Origin: Niebla homalea
Lineage: Eukaryota > Ascomycota > Lecanoromycetes > Lecanorales > Ramalinaceae
DNA length: 64,000 bases
Direction: 5' to 3'
NCBI GenBank assembly: GCA_019925105.1
Contig: JAHGAU010000028.1
Location: 310,001-374,000 of the forward strand
In this document: positions 1-11,300 of the stretch, piece after piece
How positions within the stretch are numbered: position 1 is the stretch's first letter
How the letters are laid out: each line of letters begins with the position of its first letter
Translations under genes and position numbers: made by a program
The notes under the pieces: model-generated
What the model saw: the letters and a program-made list of their open reading frames with translations, nothing else
Database searches by the model: none
Told to the model about the DNA's origin: nothing

Positions 1-293
1 AGATGGCTGAAATGTGTGGCAATCCTAAGTACAACTTTCGAAGCTTCGGGGTATTCCCACAGCTGGTGGATTCAATACGAGTGGGTGTCACGAACGAAGA
101 ATCTGACATTTCTGGCTTGGACCCCGGTCTGATGAAGAAGACTCAAGATGCACACAAGTATACCTTCAACATCAAGCATTCAGTGAGACTCAATGCGGAA
201 CGGCTGCTGGCTGGCGAGCAGGCCATCAGTCAATGGCCGGACGAAGAGAAGCAGCTGGATGGCGATGTCGTCACCCAACTTCTGACTGGCTGA
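1..293 (+). CDS. 3' end of an unidentified protein gene
   Basis: An open frame enters from the left edge and ends at a TGA at 291-293, giving about 96 C-terminal residues. The ATG at position 3 is probably internal rather than the true start, because the frame begins at the very edge. The tail is soluble, with mixed charge and a hydrophobic segment FGVFPQLVDSIRVGV followed by an acidic end. There is no signal peptide, membrane segment or motif I recognise, so I give no function. The coding call rests on a complete open frame with balanced composition, and it is moderate only. Confidence 0.45.
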   Translation, partial: MAEMCGNPKYNFRSFGVFPQLVDSIRVGVTNEESDISGLDPGLMKKTQDAHKYTFNIKHSVRLNAERLLAGEQAISQWPDEEKQLDGDVVTQLLTG

Positions 294-1404
294 GTGCAAA
301 TCCGTCATGCCATAACAGCATGTCAAAAGACGTAGAGCCGTGAAGAGATACCCAATGAAGAGCGATGGTACTCAGATATATTACTGTTACTATCGAGCCC
401 CGAGACCGAAACAATGGTCGGCAGGAGGTGCTGGTTTTACCCCACATTCAATGTTGATTGATGCGCGGGTCCAGTGAAGCTGTAGCAGCGGATAGACCGC
501 ACTAAAGCACACCATATGCACGAGGGCATGAAGGATCAAGGATGACCTCCTCAGCGATCTATAATTGGGCAATGCACGTATGGCAGATTGGCAGTTGGTT
601 TGAGGGGGACTCGACGAGAGTTCCAATGACGAATGTTTTATAGGCTGCAGGTGCTCCCTTGATATACATTGAGGCGACGTGTTAAAGCCACGAAGCGCTC
701 CTTTGATGATACATGTGACGTCGAATTGCACACGGATCCCATGTCCATTGATTAGACGATGCTTCATGTATTTCGAGAAGATCAATAGGATGATGTGTCT
801 GATATATGTGTCAGCCACAAGAGAGTTTCACCAAAGGGAACAAAGATGTAGCCTACAATAACGTTACCTACGGATTAGCCGATTACGTTAAAGAGTCACT
901 TGCAAGTGAAAAAAAGGTCCCCCTCCCTCTCACCAAGCGAATCCAGGCTCGAATTGCCTTAGCGTGAAGGCTTAGTTCTGGTGAGAATGATAGAGTAGCA
1001 AGAGTAGCCATTTTCCAACAACCTCAGCCGCCACCAATCCTTTTATCTTTTTTGCCCACACTTTCTCTCACAGTATACAGAATGCAGTACTGTCGCTCCC
1101 GGCTGCTCACGGCTTGATTTTGGAGTCTACCTCGCACCGAGCACATGTAGATCGAACCTATTTGCCGCCCCGACTTTTCCGTCAATTGACATCCCAAAAA
1201 AGTCACCCGCCTTTCGTACTTACACTGTCTTCTACGAGGGTGCATTCCACTCCAAGTAGCAAGCGTGGAGTTTTGCCCCGGTAAAATGGACTCACCATCC
1301 CTCTTCCCAGTCCCTATGTGACTATACTGGACTACAACGAAACACGCCCCGTGGGGCTCACCCACGCCCTGCCGTCCTCACCAAGCCGAATAGCTTAAGC
1401 AGAG
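294..1404. other. Intergenic region upstream of RIM15
   Basis: About 1.1 kb with no coding frame that looks real on either strand; the short frames at 390-818 and 1024-1365 on the minus strand lack recognisable domains. It must hold the end of the left-hand transcript and the promoter and leader of RIM15. A CT-rich stretch around 1035-1075 would be typical of a fungal core promoter. No other signal was seen. Confidence 0.4.
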
Positions 1405-4400
1405 ATGGCTTCTTCAGACTCCCCCAAACAAGATGCTCTAGCACCTCCAGTGCTCAATGCCCTCAAAAATGAGGAGGTGGGGCAACGGGCAACCATTTCA
1501 AGAACCTCGAGCACCGACATCCGAGCGGAACGGGAAGACCTCAAAGCCGCTGCCGAGCAATCTCTGAACGTCATGCTGGACCTCGCTCTAGATGGTACTA
1601 TTCGGGGCGTCAGTCCATCTTGGAAAGACGTTGTTGGGACCTCGCCAGACGATGTCAAGGGCAAGTCCATGGCCGACCTTCTCTTGTCAAACCACGACAG
1701 CTTTGCTAGCGCCATCGAATCCATGAAGAGCGATGATTCCAAAAGTCATATCGTAAGATTTAGACTTGCCATGGGGCCAGACTCTATGTTCCGGACAGCG
1801 GCCGAGGATGGCACTGCGCCAGAAAATGATTCAGAGGGGCAGATCGCCGGCGAAGATGAAGAGGAGACACGCTTCATCAATCTGAAGGGCCAAGGCATCA
1901 TGGTCTACGAGAGATCCGGAGGAGGCGAAGGCCACGTAGGATGCTTCCTGCCTTGCTGCATCCCAGTCGCTAATCAAATCCCTATAGACTATGTGGATGC
2001 TTCGACCCTCAACTCCACCGAAAGAAGTAACTATCGACTTACCCGAAGTCCTGGTCGAGTCCCTGGGTGTCGGTGCAGAAATGTTGGCCCAATACTTGAC
2101 TTGTCTAGCTGAAGCTGGCACTGAGGATCCTGCAAAGCACCCCCCTCCCCTGCCCATCATGTGTCGCATCTGCGAGCGGCAGATAACGCCGTGGTGGTTT
2201 GAGAAGCACAGTGACGGTTGTACCCAGGAGTACCGCGCCGAGTCAGACGTATCATTGGCGCAAGATCAGCTTACGGAGCATCGCCCTTCCATCGTCAAAG
2301 TACTTGATGCCTTAGATCCCGAGACTCGCCAGGGCCGTCCACCCGTTTCTGGAGAGAGCGCTAGCCCGCCACCTCCAAAGGCTGACTATAAAGGATATCC
2401 TATTGGCCCTTCCAACACGTCGTCGCCTTCCACCGACTCTGGTAGAGCATCACCTGCCCTGTCCCTCACCCGCTCCCGCGAACCTTCAGTCTCAGGCCTT
2501 GGACATTCCCGTTCCAAATCCTTCGCGGTACGGAGGCCGCTGTCAAAGATCGTCACTCTACTCGTCGACCTCTGTGATACCGCACTGGACATCAGCATGC
2601 CTTCAATAAAGCCGACAAGGGAGGGAGAAGAAGGCAACTTTCGAAGTCAGTCCCCCCAATCAGAATCTCGAATATCACAGGTCCTGGGCTGGCAGACACC
2701 CAGTGTTGCGACGTCAGAGGATGAGCAAGGTCTGGCTGCACTGATCAAAGATACCGAAAATTTGGCCCAGGCGAAGGTAGACGCTGTCCTTCGACATCGT
2801 GAGATACTGGAGTACACCGAGCGGATTCGCGTTGAATTCACTGCTCTGGTTCATGAGTGCATTGATATTGCGATCAAGCGGGCCTCTAGCATCAAAGCCG
2901 GCAATCTAAGTGATTCTTCCACGGACACTGAAAACGAGGAGGAGGCAGAGCCGCAACGAGCTACTGATGATGAGACAAATACGGGGTTCGACGGGCAGGC
3001 TTCCGTGAGGCACAGAGACTCAGATGCAGGGTCGGTAGCATCTGAAGTCAGTAGGCGTCAATCTTTGGTTGCTGCTTCCTCCACGAGATCTAGTAGCCCA
3101 ATGGAATGCCCCACGCCGCGATCTCATGCATTTGGCAGCAGCGTTTTGGGGCGGTCGGACTCCCTCACAAAACGCGGCTCAATGCTGTTCGAAAGTGATA
3201 CTGCTGACAGCGATACGAACATGACCCGATCTGCTGTGATCGGCTCGAGGCGGACCGAGTCCCCTGAAGTGACCAATTCTCATCGGTCCGTCAGCTCGGG
3301 GGACAGGAAACGACGGAGCCTGAAGCTGCCGAACATGGCATCTCCGCACCGACAGCCGTCTCCAGGAAGGGCCATACCGGCGGCTCCAGGCTCTCCACTT
3401 CGGATCCCGAAGCCTCGAGTACCTCTAGGCCTTGATACGTTGCCATTACTTGCGTCTCCTGTCACATCTCCTCCCCTCTCGAGTACCGAGCACTCTTCGC
3501 CGTTGATACCTGCACAACGACATCGCCGGCAATCGTCGGCAGCTTCCTCTATAGCTGATCCCAGTAGAGCACCGCCTTCTCCGAGACTCAACGCAATTGC
3601 GCAGCCGCCAGCTCGTGCTCTGCCAACCTCAATCAAAGATTTTGAGATTATCAAACCTATCAGTAAGGGTGCATTTGGTAGTGTCTACTTGTCGAAAAAG
3701 AAATCAACAGGCGACTACTTCGCGATCAAGGTCTTACGCAAAGCAGACATGGTAGCCAAAAATCAGGTGACCAATGTCAAAGCAGAAAGGGCGATCATGA
3801 TGTGGCAGGGCGAGAGTGACTTCGTTGCAAAGCTCTACTGGACGTTTTCTAGCAAGGATTATCTGTTCTTGGTTATGGAGTATCTGAATGGTGGTGACTG
3901 CGCCTCCCTGGTCAAAGTCCTTGGGGGCCTGCCGGAAGACTGGGCGAAGAAATATTTGGCGGAGGTTGTCTTGGGTGTGGAGCATTTGCACAGCCGTGGC
4001 ATTGTCCACAGGGATTTGAAACCTGACAACTTGCTTATCGATCAGAAGGGTCACCTGAAGCTGACCGACTTCGGCCTTTCACGTATGGGACTGATTGGTC
4101 GACAGAAGAGAGCCCTCAAAAGCCCAAACGACAGCACTCCGGACCTACTCAAGTATGGACCTTTCGCTCGCACGACGTCGTTGACGTCTTCTCGGTCTGC
4201 TTCGTTCGACATGCAGGGGACTAACGGTCTCTCACCTCAATCGACACCGATCCTGACTCCCGACCTTGCTGGCTCCGTGGGTCAGCCGTCATACTTCAGC
4301 TTGAATCGTGAGACGATTCTTGGACGAGATCACTCCCGCCGGAAGTCTGGGTTTCGGAGCGACAGCGCCAACAGCGATACTTTCAATACAATGTTCAGAA

Positions 4401-7387
4401 ACTTCTCGCTCAATAACAATGATGACAGCTCCCAAAGGGGCGAGCGCATCGAAGAAGAGACACACAGCGAAAGTGGGATCGGATCGGATCTGTATATGTT
4501 ACGGCCGACAGTAAGTAATCAAAGCCAAGGTCATCCTGATACACCGCCTCAATCGAGCATGTTGCCACCTCCAATGGCCCTTTTCGATCCGGATGATGAA
4601 AATCGGAGGTTTGTTGGCACACCCGATTACCTTGCTCCTGAGACGATCAACGGCCTTGGCCAGGACGAGATGAGTGATTGGTGGTCCCTTGGCTGCATCC
4701 TGTTTGAATTCCTGTACGGTTATCCCCCTTTCCACGCCGACACTCCCGAGAAGGTTTTTGAGAATATCCTGGCCCGCAAAATAGACTGGCCAAGCGAGGA
4801 AGAGTGTCCCGTATCGGAAGAAGCAAAAGACTTGATGTTGCGACTGATGACAGTCGATACAAAGGGGCGTCTGGGATCGAACATGCAAGAGAAACACGCA
4901 TCTGGTGGCGAAGAGATTCGTCGCCATCCATGGTTCGAGTGTACCAATTGGGAGACCCTGCTTGAAGACGAGGCTTCCTTTATTCCAGCACCAACTCATC
5001 CAGAGGATACAGAGTACTTTGATGCACGAGGGGCCACCTTGCAAGCCTTCACGGAAGAAATGGAGGACCAAGGTACGTCTCCGGTGATCACGCCGGGGGT
5101 TGATTATCCAGATCGCCCTCATGATGCGCTCTCTCGTGTGCGGTCTCAAGTGAACTCGATGAAACGTGGGTTGATGCCTCTACATATCCCCCCTCATGTG
5201 CGCGACAGTCGGAATCGACGACTAAGTGAGCCGGTGGCCAACGACGACTTCGGCAACTTTTCTTTCAAAAACTTGCCAGTGCTCGAGAAAGCGAACAAGG
5301 AGCTGCTTCAGAAGATGAGACATGACGCCGCACAGAAGGTAGCGAAAACATCCAACGCGCAACCTCCATCAAGTGCTAGTACTACAGGCCCATCCCTAGA
5401 AGGCAGTCCGTTGTTGTCTGGGCACCTGAACCGCACATTATCGGCCAATAAAGGCATCAAGCGCCCTGGATCACCCTCCACGTTGAACCATCAAAGCGCT
5501 TCACCCAGCAGGACTTCTCAACCCACATCCCCTCTGATATCCTTCTCAACCGGGCAGACTCATGAACGCCGCAAGACCTCCAGTACCTCTTCCACTCTAT
5601 CTCATCAATCCAATACTTCTCTCCAACCAGGCACCTTTTATGAGCCCCCACGGCTTCCCGCCAGCCAATCTATGACCGCGCAGACATCCGTGGCTTCATC
5701 GCCAGTCAAGTCGGCCAGACATTCCATGAATATGCTCATATCCTCGCCGGAGAAGAACGTCTCGTCAAATTCTCGGCCACAAAGCATGTATATGCCTTCA
5801 ACGTCACGAGCAAGATCACAGACGGTTGGTTCTCAAGAGGACGGCCTGCCTCCACCTCCACCACCTTCATCACGTAGGCCAATTTCCCACAACAAGCGGC
5901 ACAGCCAGGTCTTTGATATTTCGCCTTCTTCGTCCGACAATGAAGATCCGCGAACCAAGGCTCTACTGCGTGTGCAACGACGGAGGCAGAGTTCACGTCG
6001 GATGTCCCAAATCATGCCCAGCGACGGCCCAAATTTCCGTCCGCTTGACGTTCTGATATGTGAAGACCATCCTGTTTCGCGCTTGGTCATGGAGAGGCTT
6101 TTGGAGAAGCTCAAGTGTCGAACCATTGCTGTGGTCAATGGGTCCGAGGCCGCCCGTTATGCAATGAGCGAAGTCCAATTTGACATCATCATGATGGAGG
6201 TCAGGCTACCTCAGATCAGCGGCACTGATGTGGCTCGTATGATCAGGGATACTAAAAGCGCCAACACCCAAACTCCTATCATTGCCGTGACTGGCTATCT
6301 GAGTGAGCTGCCACAACCGCATCACTTTGACTCACTTATACAAAAGCCTGCCACGGCGGACTCCATTACCGAGGCACTCAAAAAACATTGTAATTGGAAG
6401 CCCTCGCCCGCTGGCTACCAACAACCTCAGCAGCAACCGATCAACCCTCCTTCGGGACTACGGCAAGAGTCCAAGAGGTCAGAGGAAAGCCCCGGCTCCC
6501 AGACCTCTGGTCCATTCAGTAGCATCCCCGGCCTCCGCAAAAGGTCTAGCCGGGAGCATTCGATCGGCTCGAGCTTCTTCGGCGATACTGATTCCACTAA
6601 CACGGAGGAAATCCCTGTTATCATGGGTCGCCAATCAGATGATCGGGCACCGAATAAAGGGTTGGGCATTTCTGATCAGCCAGCCTCGCAGCAGTCGACA
6701 GAAGATCCGAACCGCCTTGGTGCATCCGAGAGAGGCTCATATCACCCAGGAATTCCCCACTTGATCCATCAAAACTCCGCCCCTCCATCCTTGGATATCC
6801 GGACCCCACGAAAACAGCGATCAGCCGAAGCGGTCAAGGCGAAGCGTGAAGATCTTGAACGCCATCGCCACGAGTGTGCCGAGAGCGGGGATGACGAGGA
6901 CGACGAGCTAGGCAATATCCAAGTCCGTGCTCGTAGCCCGCAAGGGAAACAAATTACAGCGGCAAAGAGGACGTCCAAGCTTGGAGTAGAAATGATGCGG
7001 ACGAATAGCCGTGGCAGCATCGATGAGGTTGGCTCGACATCAAGCCAACATCTGCACCCCAACCCCATCGAAGAACGCGCGGATGAGATCGTGCATGCCA
7101 TGGCTAATGCTGGAATCGACGAGACTGTCCTAAAGGATGCGCCGGCAACGCCGACTGCGAGTGCAAAGACTGGCCATCATTATAGTGGACTCACCCCTCC
7201 TGAGCGGTTTTTGGACGTTGATGTTGGTCCTGGGAAGACCAAGGCTATAGACATGGATGCTACACCCAGACCTACACCAGCAGAGGAGAAGGACGACGAT
7301 GAGGACGACGTGGGGTTCTTGCCTATTCAGCTACCTCAGACGCCGAATAGTCCATCCTTACCTCGCCATGGTCAGACTGGGAAATGA
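1405..7387 (+). CDS. RIM15: Rim15/Greatwall-type serine/threonine protein kinase with PAS-like, zinc-finger and receiver domains
   Basis: Exons 1405-1935 and 1988-7387; intron 1936-1987 (GTAGGA...TATAG, branch GCTAAT) is phase 0 and gives 1976 residues. Order: PAS-like segment about 48-95; zinc-finger-like CRIC-x11-H-x3-C with C236, C239, H251 and C255; long Ser/Pro-rich linker; AGC kinase domain about 727-1158 with glycine loop SKGAFGSV, HRDLKPDN near 851 and DFG near 872. An insert of about 170 residues separates DFG from GTPDYLAPE, the split activation segment typical of Rim15/Greatwall kinases. A response-regulator receiver domain lies at about 1530-1650. In yeast and Aspergillus, Rim15 acts downstream of TOR/PKA in quiescence and stress survival; that role is inferred here from family. 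In the receiver, the usual phospho-acceptor Asp is Glu1581 (IIMMEVRLP), while the ED pair and the KP lysine are kept. Length and architecture are complete. Confidence 0.95.
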
Positions 7388-8313
7388 AAGCTTCTAATCT
7401 TTCTTGACCATACACATCCTCGCCGGCCGAGTCAAACAACAGTATTTTTTTTTTTTTTGGCTTGACCCTCACGTTGCTGGCAGAGCTCATCACGGATATT
7501 CATTTGCTATCCGGCGGCATGTCCCAAAACTTTCAACATTGCTTTATCCCCCTCAGGTCCGTCTGATCTACAAACGGCATCAGTCCATTTTCTTTGATCC
7601 CTCTTTCCCATTTCTTCATGTATATAACGACACGACTCAGCGAGCGATTGGCGCTCCAGGAGTCTATATTTTTTTTGGTGTATTTGTGGTTCACCAGGTC
7701 GTCAGGAAAATCTCTCTCTCTCTACTGTGGATATCGGCCGTGGGTAGGTGGGCAGGCAGGGGCCAACAGGAGCACAAATGTTTTGGGATCGAAAGACATG
7801 GTGGCTCTATCTTCCAACCCATTCCTTACTGCGTATATGGGGAAAAGGAGTGGGGAGCACAGGTGGCATATGGCCCAATGTACGATAGCTGCACCTTTTT
7901 CCCCGAGTGGACATTTCAAAAGCAAGATAAGACTCGTGCTCAAAATGTAATCATGAAAATGTATTGATCATGCCACCAAAGGCCCGGATGAATTCGCGAA
8001 ACATCTCGATTCCTTGGTCAGAGATTTTGTGCTATATATATATCCAATCGAGATGGAAATGTCCAATCTCCCATAATGCACGCTAGCATGCTGCTGCTCT
8101 TCCATTCAACAGCAGCCCCCGGCTTCTGTGAAATAAGAAAAGAAAGGGGGGTATCATCGCGAATGCCAACATCCCAGAAATCCAGCCCCAGCCCCAGCTC
8201 CCGCCTCCACCCAAGAGATGCAATTCAATCCAAAGAAAGATAAAAAAAAGGAACGGCAGGTATAAGACGACCACTTCTGGGAAGCCTCGCTAGTCCATTG
8301 ATCCCTCCATCCA
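7388..8313. other. Convergent 3' intergenic region (RIM15 / kinesin-3)
   Basis: Two convergent genes end here, so this should hold both 3' UTRs and terminators. It contains a run of T near 7445-7457, a CT repeat near 7708-7722 and a TATATATATA stretch near 8033-8042. The open frame at 7404-7967 on the plus strand starts just past the RIM15 stop and has no domain; I treat it as non-coding. Confidence 0.4.
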
Positions 8314-11300
8314 TCATCCCGCCGGCGTGGCCCCTCCATCACAATCCGTACCAAGAAATGCTTCATCGATAGCGAGCACCCACCTTCCCTTCTCCTCCTC
8401 GCTGCGCGCTGCGAAGATCCAGCTACTACCCCTCGCATACACCGCGAAGATATTCCTCTTCCCCCTGCCCTTGCCTTCTCCACCGCTTCGATTGACTACA
8501 CCTCCGTCACTTGTCGCTACGGGATCAAGCAGACGCTGGATTGGCGGATCCACGTCGATGCGTGCGTTGCGGAGGTTGATGCACGCGGCTTCCTCGCCCG
8601 AGGGAACCGAATATAGGTGGAGGTAGGGGGAGCGCAACTCGGCGAAGTGGCGGAGCCAGGAGATGGAGGTTTTGGTGGCCGGGTTGCAGGTGGTGGTGAC
8701 GATGTTGGAATTGGCGGGGGAGGAGAGGGTGGTTGTTGGGGTGAGGAGGAAGGAGGATTTGAGGAGAATGGGATTTTTGGGGTGTTGCGAGATGCTGGCT
8801 GTGAGGGGTGGTATGGTGGTGGAGTCGGCGACGTGGCCGTTGGTAGGATAGAGGTTTGAGGGGCGTGAAGGAGGGTGTGAGCGCAGGGTGGATGTGGAGA
8901 GCGAGAGGTCGGCTGACGGGGTGGAGGCGGCGGTGGTCCAGAGGGTCAGGGATCTCTGGAGGAGGCGTTCTTGGTGAGGAGTATATTCGTCGGTGTCTGT
9001 GAATCCGTTTGAGGTCGCTGATGGATGGACACGATGCCGACGAAGGAACACCTTAATCGACTCCACTTCCGTCGCGCGCCGCCGAGCCCGCTGGAATCGT
9101 GCATAGTCCCGTACCAATGTCAAACTCCGAGGGTGCCAATGAATCAGGTTCTCTTCACCTTTCACGTACGTGCTGTGGCTATCCATCCGCCAGATATCCG
9201 TTGCGCGTTTTGTCGAGGCGGGTCTCAAAACGACCGAGAAGATAGCGGAGGTGTAGTGGATGATCCTCGTGGTTTTCCAGAGTTGCTTGAACATTGACTG
9301 AGGTCGCAACCAGGACCGCGAATGTATTTGAAGGGTCTGCTCGAGGGTGAAGACCATAGGAGCTGCCGTACGAGCCGACGCAATTTCGACAAAGACAGAC
9401 ATCTGTACTGAATGGTGTTCGGCAGTAGTCCGGTCAAGGAGGGACGAGCCATGTAGACTTGAGTCCCATTGGCCGACGACGGTAATCTCTTTGATGCCAT
9501 TCGCATCCTCAAGAATCTTGGGCTCCTGTATCATCTTGATGGCAATCTGATGTCCGGCATCTGGCTGATCTGGGATGGATCCACTTGGGTCTACAAGCTT
9601 CACGTTGCCAATGCGAAGCGATTTGAACTCCTTCCATTCTAAAGCTTCACTCGAGGAGCATGAGAGATTGAGCATGAAGCGTCGCTGGAGCCCCTGGTGT
9701 AGCTGATATGTCCCAGGATCCAGATTGCTATGCTGCTCTATCTCCACTGGGATGTATTCACCAGTCTCTGACATCTCGAGGATCTTCGCTTTCGCATAGA
9801 CATCATGCTCCTCCTGCATCCAATACTCCTTTTCTGGTAGTCTTGAAGCTGCGGCTGGATTCTCTTCATCGCCATCGTGCTGATTTTCTCGGATGTCGTC
9901 CCAACTCAAGAGCTTGTCTAGATGCATTGAAGTCACTCTAGAATATATTGCGACCCTCAGGGTAGCGTCTCTGGGTGCATCACGCGGCAAGCTCATACTG
10001 TGTACGCTTTCAAACCGGATAGGGTCTTCATCAAAATCGCAAATAAGCTGAGTTGTGGTAGCTCCACCCTCGTCACTGATGCCGGGAATGAACATTTGAC
10101 CATGAATCTCAGTGCCCTCTCGCTCCGCAAACCCCACCATGTTATGCATGACGACATTGAACTTGAGCATCGAGGTCGGAGCCTGGGCCGATGAGGGTTC
10201 CAGTGAAAGCTTTATCACTCCTACACTCTCGAGAGTATAGGGAGAAAACACCTCAATTGCATAGTCTTGAACTCTAGCTTCAAAGACGGCAATCAAGGGA
10301 ATGTTCGCTTCTCCAATGACAGAGAATTGGGGAAGAGCTGCTTCAACAAAAGGGTTTTCCAAACGAAAGTGTTGTAGATAATCAGGTCTGTCAAGATATT
10401 GGTGCATCTGACGCATTAAACGCACGCGCTGTTCAAGCTTTTCTAGAGACCAGAGGTGAATGACTGAGTGCTGGTAATCAATCACCCGCACTGCAACACA
10501 CGGTTTTGTGGCAGTCTCAAGAGCCGGGTCCTCATCACCGGAGATTCCACTGAGGACGAGGTCGTACGATGAGCAGGTAGTCTGGCCTTCTGCTACAACA
10601 GTGAATTGGAAGATCACATGCTTGTCCATGATCTGGCTAAGTATCTGAGCTTCCTTTAAAGCAGCCGCATGTCGCAGGATGGCTTCTGCGAGTCTAACGT
10701 AGCCAATTCGCCGCCATCGAGCGGAGTATGTGCGAATGATAGTCTTCTCATCTTCAGGGAGATCAGTCAGACCATCCAGCGTGACGCGCGGCTGTTTGGG
10801 GGTTGGCGACCTCGATGCCTCTCGGATCTGTTTAGCAAAGGCTTCCTTTTGCTGCTCAAGCTGCTGCCGATAATCCTCCTTTGCGGCTTCTAATGCTTCT
10901 TCCATGCGTACACGCTCGGCCTTCATCTCCTCAACATCATGAGTCGATGACATCTCGGCTGCTCGCATCTTCTCCTCATACTCTTCTTTTTGTTGCTCCA
11001 ACTGGCTTTGCATGTCCTCACGTACTGACTCCAGCCCACCATCTTCAGACTCAGCTGGCTCGGTACCATTCTGAGGAGGTGTACTTGGCAGCGTGATGGC
11101 AGTGTCAAGTGAAAAGTTATCGAGCGTGCCGTTGGACATATACTTGTCCCGGATAGCGAACGAACTCGTAGACTCCAGGTCATCCTCCTCTGCGCCAAGG
11201 AGCCGTGACTCGGGTCGACCTTTGCGCACAGCTCGGGCACGCTGCACGTCCTCGAACAGCGCATCCAATTCATCATCTGTCAATTGCTTGATTTGATGAT

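Noticed and set aside
7404..7967. 187-codon frame just after RIM15
   Set aside because: Low-complexity start, no domain, and it lies in the shared 3' region of two convergent genes.
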